Of a stretch of 64,000 nt of DNA, positions 22,903 through 34,749 are shown one piece after another; within the stretch, counting starts at the first letter, position 1; each line of letters begins with the position of its first letter. Source of the stretch: Pachyseris speciosa (Eukaryota > Cnidaria > Anthozoa > Scleractinia > Pachyseridae). A model generated the notes under the pieces. It saw nothing but the letters and a program-made list of their open reading frames with translations. It ran no database searches and was not told the DNA's origin. Location of the stretch: contig JAEMWC010001218.1 of NCBI GenBank assembly GCA_016490735.1, positions 146,501 to 210,500 on the forward strand. The letters run 5' to 3'. The translations under genes were made by a program, and so were the position numbers.

Positions 22903-23874
22903 AGGCCTAGATACAAATATCGCAAAAAATGTTCTAAATTTCTTTCTAGAAATTCTCATAAAATTCCTAAATTTCTTTTGAATTTAGTCTAAATTTCTTA
23001 AAAAATCTTCTAAATTTCTCAGAAATATCATTTTTTTCTAATGTTAATTTGACCCATTTTTGGCTTTATATCAATTAAAGAAATGAAAAAAAAAAATACA
23101 TTATTATTTAAAATAGCAAAAGATGTATATTGCAGGGCTGGTTTATTTTAAGGTATAATAAGTAAATAAAAACATCTAAGCAACTCGATTTCATCAATTT
23201 CTGTTTATTAATTAAATATTGCAATTTGCCATAAGTGCTTTGCCAGAACACGGATCCCAGAACACAGCAATAAACAGTTTTATTATATCTCTCACTTAGT
23301 ACGCGCGCTGTGATTGGTCAATTTTGCGGGCCGTATTCTACAGTACGGTCCGCTTGACTTCAACTAGTTTTTTCCTGCGCGCCGGATTAACCTCAGAGAT
23401 ATAATAAATATCTTACTAACCTCGTTTTCTCGGTCCGTACGTAAGTTACGGATCCTCGTTTTTTCCCTGTAATTCATGGCCGCGCGCTTCGCGCTTGGGC
23501 CATAAATCAACGGGAAAAAACTCGGTCCGTAAATTACAGTACGGACCTCGAACTCGGTTAGTAAGAGGTATATATGGTGCATCTTATTGTACTGCAGAAT
23601 AAATCTGCTGAATTGGTAGTATCGCTGGCTCATAAAAGGAAAAGGGACCATTTTAAACCTGCCAAAAATCTGAACTATAGCTTGTGCAGACAGGGAAACA
23701 CGAAAACAACTCGTAAAATTTAATATAAACCTTTTTTTTTGTTCTTATGAAGTATCTTTTTTGTGATAATTGCTCTAAATATCACATTTTTTTCTAAATT
23801 TCTCAACATTTTCTAAATTTCTCAAAAACTTCTAAATATCTCAAAAAATATCACGATATTTGTATCTAGGCTTA
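22903..23874. mobile_element. TIR element inserted in the last codons of gene A
   Basis: The ends GGCCTAGATACAAATATCG and the reverse complement CGATATTTGTATCTAGGCT are flanked by a 9-bp duplication CATCTGGAT (22894-22902 and 23875-23883). CATCTGGAT is the sequence expected at the 3' end of the cystine-knot gene, so the insertion point is certain. The interior is rich in TTTCTAAATTTCT repeats and holds a second element (23281-23572). It encodes no transposase. A 9-bp duplication fits Mutator-like elements best, while hAT (8 bp) is a second choice. Confidence 0.8.
23281..23572. mobile_element. Nested MITE, also present at 46490-46728
   Basis: A block running from TATTATATCTCTCACTTAG to GTAAGAGGTATA occurs here and, in reverse orientation and shorter, at 46490-46728. 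It contains inverted runs around GGTCCGTA..TACGG and GCGCGCTTCGCGC. It sits inside the larger TIR element, so it inserted later or was carried along. Confidence 0.65.
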
Positions 23875-26289
23875 CATCTGGATGGCATAGAGTCAATCCA
23901 GAGCTTACTCTTTACACCCTTTTTTGATACCAAGACAACACGCAGGCTCGTGTATTCCACAGGAACACAGCAGATCGTCTTAAACTTTTTCTTTTGGTCT
24001 TCGGAGATTGGAACGTCATCCAGGTTGGCGAGTTGACGTATCAGTACGTCATAAGTGACGTAGGTGTTATCTCTGGAGTCCAGACTGTAGGGGCTGTCAC
24101 ATGATCCAGCGCAATAGGCGAACCTTATAGGGCTCCTGGGTGATATGATGAAGTGTTCCATGCGAACCAAGGAGAAATTGGCAGGGAAGGAGTGGAGGCG
24201 ACAGTGTGAGTGAGCTGCTGTATAATGAAGATGTGTTAAGTTCAGCAGCGCATCCTCATGGTCCTTCAGATGGACTTCGTCTGTTGGCGGATGCTCATGG
24301 TTCTTGTGATGGACTTCGTCTGTCACTAAAAGAAAAACGTAGTTATAGTAACGCGCGCAGACCCTCCTATAAAATTAAATTTCTTGTTAAGTATCTGTTG
24401 ATAAAACACCCTTTCAAAAACTGAAAGAAAAGTTTGAAACATTTTGCAAAAATGTTGGAGACAAGACGACAGTAAGCGAGTGAGAAATGCGAGGTTGGTA
24501 CGATGGTCCTGTACTGGGCGAAAAGAAGAAATGATCATAGCCCTTAGAATCTAGATTTTAAATGACTTCTGAGGATTTGTAAAACTTTTTTGCACCTTTT
24601 ATAATTTTCACCGTATCTTAGTATTTTTGCTATACCCTTTGCTTACTTTATGTATTATTTTTTTAACTCTAGTCTTCTCCTATCTATTTTATAGTATTTT
24701 CTCTCTCCATAATCTTATGTTTGCTCACGGTTTGTTACATGTTTGTGTATGTGTGTTTGTATCTGCTTGTGTACCGACCTAAATTAGTATGATCAGTTTT
24801 GCTAAACTGGCTGCGTGCCCTTTTTAACTTTATGGTTATTTCAGGTAGCCAGTCCCCTCTTTTTCTTTTTATTTAAACGATTATATGTGTGTAATGTCAC
24901 TAAATGGGGGAAATAAAGCATGTTGTTGTTGTTGTTCTTGTTGGTGTAACCTAATCTCATGGAAACGTAGCTGTCCTAGTCTTGATCGTTTGCTGTTGCA
25001 GTGATTGACTATGTTCCCTACATGGTCTCTTTCCATTCCCCACAACAGTGTACGAGCGGAGAACTGGAAGCGAGTAATATGTTTTCATGGTTTGTTTCTT
25101 CAAGTTCAAGTTCTTTATTTACCAAAATATTGTTACTAGTTTTGCCGGTTGACACGTTTCTTATTTATTTAAGAAAACCATCGATCTTTAAATGGCAATT
25201 TAACCTTTGAAGTTTCATTTTTTAAACATTCTCCGTAAGGTCGCCCTTTCATCGATAGCCTCTGTCTGTTTGGCGCTCCCCCACATACGAGCATCTAGTT
25301 TATCTACATTTCTGAACGATCCGATCATCTTTCTCTCTTTGCCGCGGCAAACAAGCCCCTACTGGTCTTTTACGGGAAAACATCAGGCCTCGAATACGCC
25401 CCGTCCTTGTCTCCCCCTCCCAACTTTAACTGCAAAACACCTGTTAGCTGTAAGGCCAAATAAAATTAACAAGCAGCAAGTTATATCTTTGCCACTTAAA
25501 AAACTTAACAAATACTGAAAGCGTCGAAACCGTCCTTTAGTATTAAACCTAACTCTAGGAGACCTAGCGTTCAGTTGTGGAAAGAAATTTCTTCGCCGCT
25601 TACTGTATAATCCACGAAGGGATTTGAAAAGATCTAGCCGCTTTACCTTCCGCAAATATCCCGTTTAAAAGACTTCTAAGCCATATTCGTGATAACAGCA
25701 AATAGCATTTTCAACTTTTGAATTTAATTTCAAACCTGGCGCGTCACCGCAAAATGGCTTTAATTTTTTTGGTTCTTCAGTGGCTCAACGCAAAGGCACT
25801 GAAGTGATCTGACATTCTCCTTTATCTCGGTAATTTTAATTCTTTATCCTGGTTGGTTATGGAAAATCTTAAAAACACTGGAAAGGCCACGCTTAAAATT
25901 GTCAACATGGCCCAGTTTCAAAGTCACGTCCTGTAAAATAACGAAGATAGAGATACATTAAGCATGAAATACTACAAATGGCTGCAGGGAAACCGGGAAA
26001 AACAATCCAATACTACAGAATACTGAGCTTTGTAGCGATTTACAACAGAATCAAAAAAAGAAAAAGGAAAATACTTGATAGACACAATTTGAACAAACTC
26101 GAAGACAAATAAAATCGTTTCTTTACGCTGCAATTAATGCCTTTCAAGACAACTGAACACTGGCTGAAGTCGAAGGAAAACTTGAACATTACCTTGCCGC
26201 GTTGGGTGCAACGACGTGAGTGACTTGAAGGGAGCAGCTTCGCAAGAAGCGAACAGAAACAAAGTCATCAAAACTGCTGCGTTTCTCAT
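23841..26289 (-). CDS. TGF-beta-type cystine-knot protein, copy A
   Basis: Exon 1 (26289-26193) encodes a signal peptide, MRNAAVLMTLFLFASCEA. After a phase-1 intron of 1.87 kb, exon 2 (24325-23841) encodes short His/Glu-rich repeats (EVHHKNHEHP, EVHLKDHEDA) and then a TGF-beta-like domain: a single Cys in HCRLHSF, CAGSC, CCVPVEYTSL and a final RC. Spacing between these cysteines fits the ligand family, which acts outside cells on receptor kinases. There is no room for the usual prodomain and no furin site is seen, so the product would be about 190 residues. The last ten residues, KPRYKYRDIF, come from the TIR element inserted at 23874. They replace the CxC end seen in copy C and lose the last knot cysteine, so this copy is probably impaired. 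Intron 1 carries a LINE insertion (24577). Confidence 0.72.
24577..24945 (+). mobile_element. LINE 3' end inserted in intron of copy A
   Basis: Copy B has GAGGAT joined directly to GTAACCTAATCTC at 48376. Copy A has about 369 extra bases at that junction, ending in AATAAAGCATG and a (TTG)n tail. This is the 3' terminus of a CR1/L2-like LINE, with B serving as the empty site. Confidence 0.7.
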
Positions 26290-26372
26290 CTTGTACTGGC
26301 TGGTATATCAGGGTTTCGTTCGCAACAGGATCAATACTAGGCTCCAACTGAAGATAATTTTATTTACTTTGG

Positions 26373-26380
26373 GTTTTATC
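26373..26380 (-). promoter_or_regulatory. Conserved TATA-like box, copy A
   Basis: GATAAAAC lies 84 bp before the start codon on the minus strand. Copy C has GATAAAAG 84-85 bp before its start. Farther upstream both share GGGCGTGGTTTC and GTCAAAATCTCCCTACATGG, which points to a retained promoter. Confidence 0.5.
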
Positions 26381-26389
26381 TCCTTTCCA

Positions 26390-27895
26390 CTGTGACTCAC
26401 CATGTAGGGAGATTTTGACACTAGAAACCACGCCCCTCTCTCCAAAAATGGAAATGGTTTAACAAAACAGGACTCAGCCAGATTTAGGTAAACAGGGCAT
26501 CTCAGCGCGTTTCATCGAATCCCTTTATTGAAAGCAAAGGGAGATGAAAGTAAGGCCGATTTCAGATATAATGGGTTATCCTTTTTGTGCCTTCCTTCAG
26601 TGGTAAACCGATTTCGTAAGGTGCAGCAGCGGATGAATTGTGCCATCAAAATATTGCACAATGCTCATCAGTATAAACTAATGGCATATATATTTTGTTT
26701 GACGCAGAAATCACTTTCTGATCAAACCCTTAATAACTAGAAATCAGAAAAGGAAAACAGTAATTATTCCGCAAGGCTACCAACCTTTTGCCAACAATGT
26801 CTGGACTATGTTAGCAAAGTTAAATCCTGCTCGACATTAAATGTTCCATGCAAAAACAGTGGGAACAGCTTTAAAAATAATGGTAACATACTTTTGTTCC
26901 TTTTATTGTAACTTAAAGATTCAAGAAAAATGTTCGGACAATTATGATTTATCAATTGAGGCCAAAAAACAACATTTAAAACGACCATAACAATACTTGT
27001 AACAACAAAATATCAGGGCTTGGAGAATAGAGCAATCGATAAAGCGTAGCCCTTTAATAATATTGATGAAAGATATAATTAGATGGAGAAACTTTAGCGT
27101 CTGTCGAGTAATGAAAAGGCCTTCTTGGATTCTTGGTGAGGCTTCATTGAAAAATCATACTGCTGATACAAGGAAAGCGGGAAACCTAGATTTCCTTTCT
27201 CATAAAGACGGAGGATTATGCTTCGTGGAAAGCCGTGAAAGTTAATGTTGTTGTTGGGGACTGGTGAAGAGTCCCTCCGTTTTCTTCTTTACTAGCATTT
27301 TTCTATCACTGCTTTTATTTTATGCAGCCAATCATCAAAAAGCATTTTCCACACGCTGCGTGCCTATCTGTACGAGCATTGAATTTTCCTGTTCAGTTTA
27401 GACGTGGATTGGTTATCAGAAGATACGGGTGGAATTTTAGTTTTAATTCCTCCGATCTTGAAACAACAGTGCTCAACGAATTCGTCACGTGCCTCATGAG
27501 TTGGTAGACTATCTCGTTTTAAATCTAAACGCCTCGTGCACGTTTGACTTACAATAATAGGGGCAAGACACAGCTTCATGAAAATTCAATGGTATTACAC
27601 ACACCATTTGAACTTTCGTTAAACGCTTTATCCGTCACTTTTGTCACTGGATCGCGATTTTATCTTTGAACAAAAAATAAACAAATGAGTGGTCCGACTG
27701 CAACGAGACCAATTTCGTGAGTTATTCCGTCTTCGCGGCGCCCAGATCTGTAAACATTTCATAGGAAGTGTAGATTACAGTAAACAGTTTGCCAAGCATG
27801 GTTCGTACATCACTCGTACTCGTAAATGAAGGCGTGGGTACAGGAAATTAATGAAGTAAACTTTTCTTGAACATGCAGCTTCTGTTGCAACTACC
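26390..27895. repeat. 5' flank of copy A, inverted relative to copy C flank
   Basis: Segments here match 59760-60900 in reverse orientation, for example AGATCTGGGCGCC with GACGGAATAACTCACGAAAT near 27700-27750, and CGTTTAGATTTAAAAC near 27520. Similarity ends near 27895. Some parts (27240-27460) lack a match in C. No gene is recognised within it. Confidence 0.6.
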
Positions 27896-30634
27896 TTAAG
27901 GAGAGCATAAGTTTGAATGAATATGACACAAATGAAGACCACAGCGGTGACCTCGTTAGAGCAGATTCCAAATACGGCCAAAAATATTGTATCTATTTCA
28001 AATTCTTTCCGGTTCTTGAACAACCAACAATAAACAAAATGACAGCGGAACTAATAGCGCAGTAGAATTTAAACAAGTTTTGAAATGATCGAGCTCAACT
28101 CTACCGCCCTCGGCCCTCCGCCCCTACTGGTACAAAAGTATGGTTCAAGGAAAGCTGAACTGAGGAAGCAATGAAACATAGTGCCTAACATAATAGTATG
28201 AATTTGCGGACAACTTCAGTAAGACACAAGCGTGGACACATCCTTACAGTGGGGCAATTACGGATCAAACTATTCCGGCATAAACAGGAAGGTGAAGAGA
28301 CTTGTTTGTTTTTAAAACAAAACAAAACAAAACAAAAAGGAAAAATTAGGAATTAGCTTCCAAGAAAGTACTTTTTAATTACGACAGGATAAGAGGAACG
28401 CCTTGGCAGGCAAGTGTCAGAGACCAAAAGAGAGAAAAGCTAATCGGTTTGAAGGTTTATTGGGTGTTGTCAATAAATTCCACCAACTTCCACTGATAGT
28501 GTGACTGAAAAGTTTGGCTTTTTAGCGTTTTCGAACGTTTTAAACGGAGTATTTCCACGGGAAAGTGATCATTTCATAATGTGAAAAATTTGATGAAGTA
28601 TTAAATAGTTGATGCAAAGAGTATCCTTCTAAAAAGACCACCCCATTTCCTGATAAGGGGTTCATCGTTTCGCAATTCAGGCGACGTCAAATACGAAGAA
28701 ATGCACGATTGGGATCAATAACTTTAATCCTGTTCAGAAAAAAAATACTGGTTTCTGTGATAGTTTGCTGACACAAGCATTGAACGTTACACTGACCATC
28801 AGTTACTCTTACAGGCAAAAGACTGATTTAACATTTCTTCACGGCTAAACTGGTTAAAACTCGTTTTCTCACTCAGTAACATAAAGCGTTTTACAACCTA
28901 AACAAATGGGTAGTTTGGCATCAGTACCGGTATTAGAGCAAAAAGTACAGAACTCACTAATTAGCCAGTATAATAAGAACATATACAAAAGAGGAAAGAT
29001 GCGCTTAATTTGTCTCTCAATGGAACACCCACTCGAAGAGTATTCCTACACTTCTGAGAGATGACGCAGGGGAGATGACATAGGGGAAACCGAACAAAGA
29101 TAAAGAGAACTATGCCAGATTAGTATAAATCTACTAGCATTCTAGCATGAATGCCACTCTCTTACTCGCTATCTATTCTGTTGTAGATAGTGGGTAGCGC
29201 ATGCCAACAAAATGGCGGTCGTTCCTTCGCGTTTTCGAAGCAAGCGTCTGCTAGGAAGATCTAAATAATTTACTTGTTTAGTATTCAAAGACTTGGAGAC
29301 TTATACTGAAAATTAGATTGTTCGCTTTCGATTTCTGTGAGTGATAGCTGATTCGGCCTGCGCCCCCATCAGCTATCACGCGATAGAAATCACGAGCTCA
29401 TAATGGTAATTAATATTGTTAATTAGAAAGGAAATATGCAGAATTACTAAATTCTTCCCCAACACAATCTGTTATTAGCCAATGCGAACGAAAATGTTAA
29501 CAAGTTACTCAATTATGCAACTTGGGAAATACCTCAACGCAAAAACATATCTACTCGGTGCAGTTCAAGTTCAGGTTAATTCCTTTGAACTTAATCTCCT
29601 CAGCCGTTTCTTCACCTCAAACAAAGAATATCCCGCTTAAAACAAACAAACTGGACAGAGTTCCTAAAGAGAATCATTTAAAAAAAACTTTAAAACAGCG
29701 CCACAGGAAGGTATTGCCTCTTAACTTTCATTCGTGAATGGTTTCACTTTAAAGATGTTATATACTCTGTCATAGGAATCATTATTATATTGACTAGCCT
29801 AACCGTGCTCCTCCACAACAACTGCAATTAGAACTCTAAGGCTTGGGTGATCTCTCTTCCAAGACACTGGCTCTTCTACAGTAAATTTGTAAAAGGACAT
29901 GGTTTTGTGCCTATATTTGTCCTTCTACAGGTATCACGATTAGTCGCTATTATTTCATTTTGACGATAGCTATTTTGCAGGTATACTACCCGGCTTAATA
30001 TCGGTATTGTGAACATCCGTAAGTCGCTACGATACTCTTGTGTAGGCACGAGACTGTCGCAATGTGTGTGCGATATGCCATGTTGTTCCGCAGTCGTTTA
30101 GGTTCAGAGCCAAAATACTCATGATTTTTGACTGCCAGCATAAAAGACTTGCTCTACGATTTGATTTTTGTTGCGTATGTTTGTTCCATGTGTGTCATCA
30201 ATTTCAAATCTCATCATTGTTATGGCGAAACAGAATTAACATTTGAAACTCGCCAACCAAGGTCAGAATGATGTCTGAAGAGAACGTTACCTTGAATGAA
30301 AGAAAACAACCTTTAATTTATGGAGACCCATAGGTCCAAGCCTAGTGCAAGTTAATCAGTCCTTGAACAAATGTGTTGCCCTGACATTGCATGATAATCC
30401 TAATTCGTCCAGCCTTAATTCCTTGGACCGATTTGTCGTCCTGACATTACATCATAATCCTAATTCGCCCAACCTTCAAATACCTAACCTTGGTGTATCT
30501 AATGTACTGGTTATTCAGCTGGTTCGTCCTTTTACCACAATACATAAATACATAAACTAAATCAAGCCAAACGCGAAATTTTAGCATAGACGGTACAAAG
30601 TGGTATAAACAACTGGGTGAACATATTTCACCGG
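27896..30634. other. Non-coding stretch
   Basis: It holds an (AAAAC)n run at about 28314-28338 and an imperfect hairpin at about 29329-29393 (GAGTGATAGCTGAT against ATCAGCTATCAC). A short direct repeat at 30390-30470 (CCTGACATT.CAT.ATAATCCTAATTCG) is also visible. No gene is recognised. Confidence 0.4.
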
Positions 30635-30664
30635 ATTAACCCAAAAAATAATTCAATGCATATG

Positions 30665-30739
30665 TCAGGCTAGCCTGACATACGTATGTTTCGTCCCCGC
30701 CAAGGGACTCATCAGAGACCTTTCGGTGTAGCCAACTCG
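30665..30739 (-). ncRNA. Hammerhead ribozyme, left arm
   Basis: On the minus strand the left arm repeats the motif order of the right arm: a GGCTA..GGTCT stem I strand, CTGATGA, stem II GTCCC/GGGAC, GAAA, stem III CATAC/GTATG, and cleavage after GTC at 30677. Stem III has almost no loop. Such minimal forms usually work as dimers. Confidence 0.75.
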
Positions 30740-30980
30740 TCAAACATTGCGTTTGAAGTCCCGCCAGCAATCAAATGATGGTGGCAATCTGGCCTTATAC
30801 CTCATAAGGATTCCCAATTGCATAACGTGCCGATAAACAACTATTGAAATTGTAAAGAATAATTACAATTTCAATAGTTGTTTATCGGCACGTTATTCAA
30901 TTGGGAATCCTTATGAGATAAAAGGCCAGATTGCCACCATCATTTGATTGCTGGCGGGACTTCAAACGCGATGTTTGACG

Positions 30981-31053
30981 AGTTGGCTACACCGAAAGGT
31001 CTCTGATGAGTCCCTTGGCGGGGACGAAACATACGTATGTCAGGCTAGCCACG
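30981..31053 (+). ncRNA. Hammerhead ribozyme, right arm
   Basis: Core CTGATGA lies at 31003-31009. Stem II is GTCCC (31010-31014) with GGGAC (31021-31025) and loop TTGGCG. GAAA is at 31026-31029. Stem III is CATAC/GTATG with no real loop. Cleavage is expected after GUC at 31041. Stem I pairs GGTCT with AGGCT, then GGCT with AGCC across a bulge in the 5' strand that could make the tertiary contact. All invariant core positions are present. It is type I by topology. Confidence 0.8.
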
Positions 31054-31081
31054 TTAATATGCATTGAATTAACCCAAAAAA

Positions 31082-33196
31082 GCAAATAAAGGCCAATCTC
31101 AGACCTCAATCACATTCTCTAACAAAAAAATAGAAATTTTGAGCGGTGGATTTAACGAATATTATCTGCTAAATCGAAAGACAACCCCACTAATGTCTAC
31201 ATTAGAGTTATTATTAAACACTATGATAATACGAGTTACAGTTTAGCGATCTCAGCGATGATTTGGCGAATTATCACACTAAGCTGGAATTGATCTTTAC
31301 TTGTTAAAATTGCTGTTTTGTTCAGTAAGAAACCAACATTCACAAGAGTTTAGGTAACCAACGTTAAATAACCTAAAACTGTCCTCGCATTTTATTCATC
31401 TTTTTCCCGAACTTGTTCACCAAGCCTAGTTTCTTCAATATCATTAGTGTATCATCCATTCTTCATCCAAACATATTTTTTTCGAAGTAAAGACTTCTCT
31501 TGTTTCTTGGCATCCAATTTTTTGTCTAACAGTTGAGAAGAATTTGCTACTGATTGGAGTTGCTAACTAAATCATGTGGTCTTAATTCATTTAGCTTCAA
31601 ACAGGATTGACCAAGAACAATGAAACAGTCACCTCAACAATAAATAAAGATATATAGTTATGTCAACTGAACAAGCAATGAAAAAGTGGCTTTCAATGAG
31701 CTTCAGTGTTTCGAGTTGTTTATCCTATCGCCGCGAGATGCAACGTAGTTACAACAGCGCTACCTTTCCACTAACAAATTCACACAAAAATAACTCATCA
31801 GCACAACGCTGTGTTTGAGGTAATTGATACAATTTTCTTCAATACGTGGCCTCTCCCTTCCACATGTATATTATCGATATCTTTGGTGCAACGAACTTCA
31901 TGCAGGAGTCTTTGGGCCAGATCAGTATTCTGACGCATTTGTCACGAAAATAATAAAAACATGTCGTTTTGTCAAGCGGGGTGAGATCACAATTTTATCC
32001 TCACTGGCAGCTAGCAGTATTTCGTTTAATCTGCAAATATCTTTTCTCCCTTCAAACCGTCTAGCTGAAGATCTCAAATTCATCACTTTTCAATCGTGTA
32101 ATTCACCATCCTTACATTAGACATAACTATGAGACGGGAATATGGCCAAAAAGCGACTTTTCGTTGAATTAGTGCCTTTTCTTGCAGCTGTCCTTTGGAG
32201 CAACCGCTAAAACTAAAAGATATGGAGGCCGGAAATTGTAAGCGAGATTGTATTTTTATGGGATCTCTGATACGAGGGCAATCAGTTTTCCCCCATCATC
32301 TCACACGTCTCAATTGAAAAAAACATAGAGCGAGTGGCTTTCCGGTGCCATTCGTTGTAAGAAAAAATCTCCCCATTGAGCAAGATTTCTTTATAGTTAA
32401 GCCCGGCAAAAGATAACTTTGATTGGTGAAGGACAAGGGAAACCACATCATGGGCTCCTAACAAATGCAGGATTCAAGCAGATTATGGTTATGGTTATCA
32501 TTTTCATGAAGGCAGATTTATCTGTGTGTTATAAAGAATACTGTTTGACACATTTACCCAGTAAATCGGAAGTTTCAGTTTATAAATCAATTGCTCTTCC
32601 TTTGCAACGTCCGTTTTTCCAACATGACGGCGGTTGCGCACGCGTTGCGTAACGGCTAAATAACGTAACCGAGGTTTAGAGACATGTCTGGTGAAAGTAA
32701 TGCTCTCTAATGCCCACTTTTAACTTCTGGAGTCAAATCATCTCGTTCAAATTGATTACCTATGTGTAAGAGGTGTAAGTACAGGCTCAAAAAATACTAT
32801 AACTGAGCTACTAGCTCTGTTATTGTGCATATCAGTGCTACGTTGACCGCCGCACACTCCCCAAATTTCTATCATATTTTATCATAAAATCTTTTATTCA
32901 ACAAGTGCTTTCTGTAACGTTCACCATTCTTTGTTTGTATCTTTTGTTCATAGAGTGAATAAAATGAACCTTGAACCATATAATAATAAAAAATGCTGTG
33001 AGGAGCAAAGCTCTCTCCACGAGCCGCTCCATAGAAGTGGAACGCTCTTAGCAGCACGAGAACTACACTTTTCAAGTTGTAGCGGCATTTTAAATCGAAA
33101 CTGACAAAGATTTTATGTAGGAAATTGTTTTAGTGATCGTTTAGTTTTTTGATCGTTGTTATTTTATCAACTGTTTTAACTGGGAACAGTTTCTTC
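31082..33196. other. No recognisable gene
   Basis: AT-rich. Short frames (31824-32120, 32419-32652) lack motifs and splice pairs. Confidence 0.4.
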
Positions 33197-34377
33197 TATT
33201 AACTGAAAATGTATGTTCTCAGTTAATATTAAAAGTACTTGAGGTAATTCTCTTCTAATTTTACTTACCCTAAGTTGTTAATTTAATTACTAAAAATGAA
33301 GCGCATTCAGTGAAATGTTAACATACTTGAGATGCTATTAACAAATTTTGTTTATTCGTAAAAGGCAACAAAAAAAAGGTTCTTCCATTGTCTTCCCTTG
33401 CTTGTTATCCATATATCACAACTCTGTATCGATATTTCTCCCGAAAATTACACAGCTTTTATATTGACTGTGAATATATGAATGTCACTTTCATCTTCAA
33501 GCTTTTACACTGCTTTTATAATCTCAAGTCTGTCTTAGGAATACTTTAGAAATGCTACAAAGCAGAAAACTATTAAACTTATGTTAACACACCCTGAAAA
33601 AAATAAACAATGGTTTCTCGTGACTTAATTGTTTGCATCTGGTATGTAATAAACTGACGCAATGTATCGTTTGAGAAGTCTGCTTTGAATTTGAAGTTGA
33701 TAGAATCTTCTGCCCTGAACCAAGTGCGAAAACTGCGAAAATGGACTCAAATGTCTGTCAAATTGTGAATTATGCAGATACAACTGTATTAACTGAAAAT
33801 GTATGTTCTCAGTTAATATTAAAAGTACTTGAGGTAATTCTCTTCTAATTTTACTTACCCTAAGTTGTTAATTTAATTACTAAAAATGAAGCGCATTCAG
33901 TGAAATGTTAACATACTTGAGATGCTATTAACAAATTTTGTTTATTCGTAAAAGGCAACAAAAAAAAGGTTCTTCCATTGTCTTCCCTTGCTTGTTATCC
34001 ATATATCACAACTCTGTATCGATATTTCTCCCCGAAAATTACACAGCTTTTATATTGACTGTGAATATATGAATGTCACTTTCATCTTCAAGCTTTTCCA
34101 CTGCTTTTATAATCTCAAGTCTGTCTTAGGAATACTTTAGAAATGCTACAAAGCAGAAAACTATTAAACTTATGTTAACACACCCTGAAAAAAATAAACA
34201 ATGGTTTCTCGTGACTTAATTGTTTGCATCTGGTATGTAATAAACTGACGCAATGTATCGTTTGAGAAGTCTGCTTTGAATTTGAAGTTGATAGAATCTT
34301 CTGCCCTGAACCAAGTGCGAAAACTGCGAAAATGGACTCAAATGTCTGTCAAATTGTGAATTATGCAGATACAACTG
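33197..34377. repeat. Tandem duplication of about 590 bp
   Basis: Unit 1 (33197-33786) and unit 2 (33787-34377) are almost identical, with a one-base indel in CTCCC(C)GAAA and one A/C change seen. They have no coding frame. It is either a very recent duplication or an assembly artefact. Confidence 0.85.
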
Positions 34378-34469
34378 TATAAAACCTAACTATTAAGTAC
34401 ATCAAGAGTATGTAAAAATGTAAAAACAGATAAAATTATATACAGTTCATACCGGCTGTGAATTTAACA

Positions 34470-34748
34470 TTATTTAGGCGAGCACGAAATTGTGCTAAAG
34501 TGGTCGAGGATTTGGCGACATCTGAAATTCCATATGTGGGCAATCATGTACAAATCGGAGTTGTGCATGACAAGGCTATTATATGGAGGCTGAACAACAT
34601 TTAAGCCACTGCCTCGCAAATTGTATTTAGTTAATTGAGGTTTAAAAAATTGAGAGATATAATTTGGGCCATCTAGTTTAAAACACTTGAAAAAAAGAAT
34701 AAGCGATTGCAGGATACGTCTTTGCTCAAGCGTATCCATAGCAGCCAT
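34470..34748 (-). pseudogene. LINE C-terminal fragment
   Basis: The minus frame MDTLEQRRILQSLILFFKC, followed by a 'YNLRGSG' stretch and 'NSDLYMIAHIWN', has the order of the CR1/L2-type tail ('LxxRR', 'YxLRG', 'xxxxWN'). It is only about 90 residues, with no RT motifs, and is unrelated in position to the other LINE copies. Confidence 0.55.
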
Positions 34749-34749
34749 T

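Larger units (their letters stand above)
30649..31067. mobile_element. Palindromic Penelope-like terminal repeat pair
   Basis: Two arms of about 205 bp, nearly identical in reverse complement, meet at about 30861 around CAATTTCAATAGTTG. The whole is flanked by the 14-bp duplication ATTAACCCAAAAAA (30635-30648 and 31068-31081). Each arm carries a hammerhead ribozyme on the strand pointing outwards. Ribozymes of this kind are known in the terminal repeats (pseudo-LTRs) of Penelope-like retroelements. A head-to-head pair without the protein-coding body suggests insertion of a short non-coding form. Confidence 0.7.

Noticed and set aside
25230..25655. Possible extra exon of copy A between exons 1 and 2
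   Set aside because: An acceptor-like GTTTTGCAG and an open frame are present, but the matching segments of B and C carry stops and shifts, and exon 1 already joins exon 2 in phase.
27364..27579. Frames on both strands in the copy A flank
   Set aside because: The matching part of copy C is rearranged and does not keep either frame.
31794..31801. A further CTGATGAG hammerhead core
   Set aside because: The motif occurs on the minus strand, but no stem II, GAAA or cleavage triplet follows. The same holds for isolated matches at 5707 and 26661.
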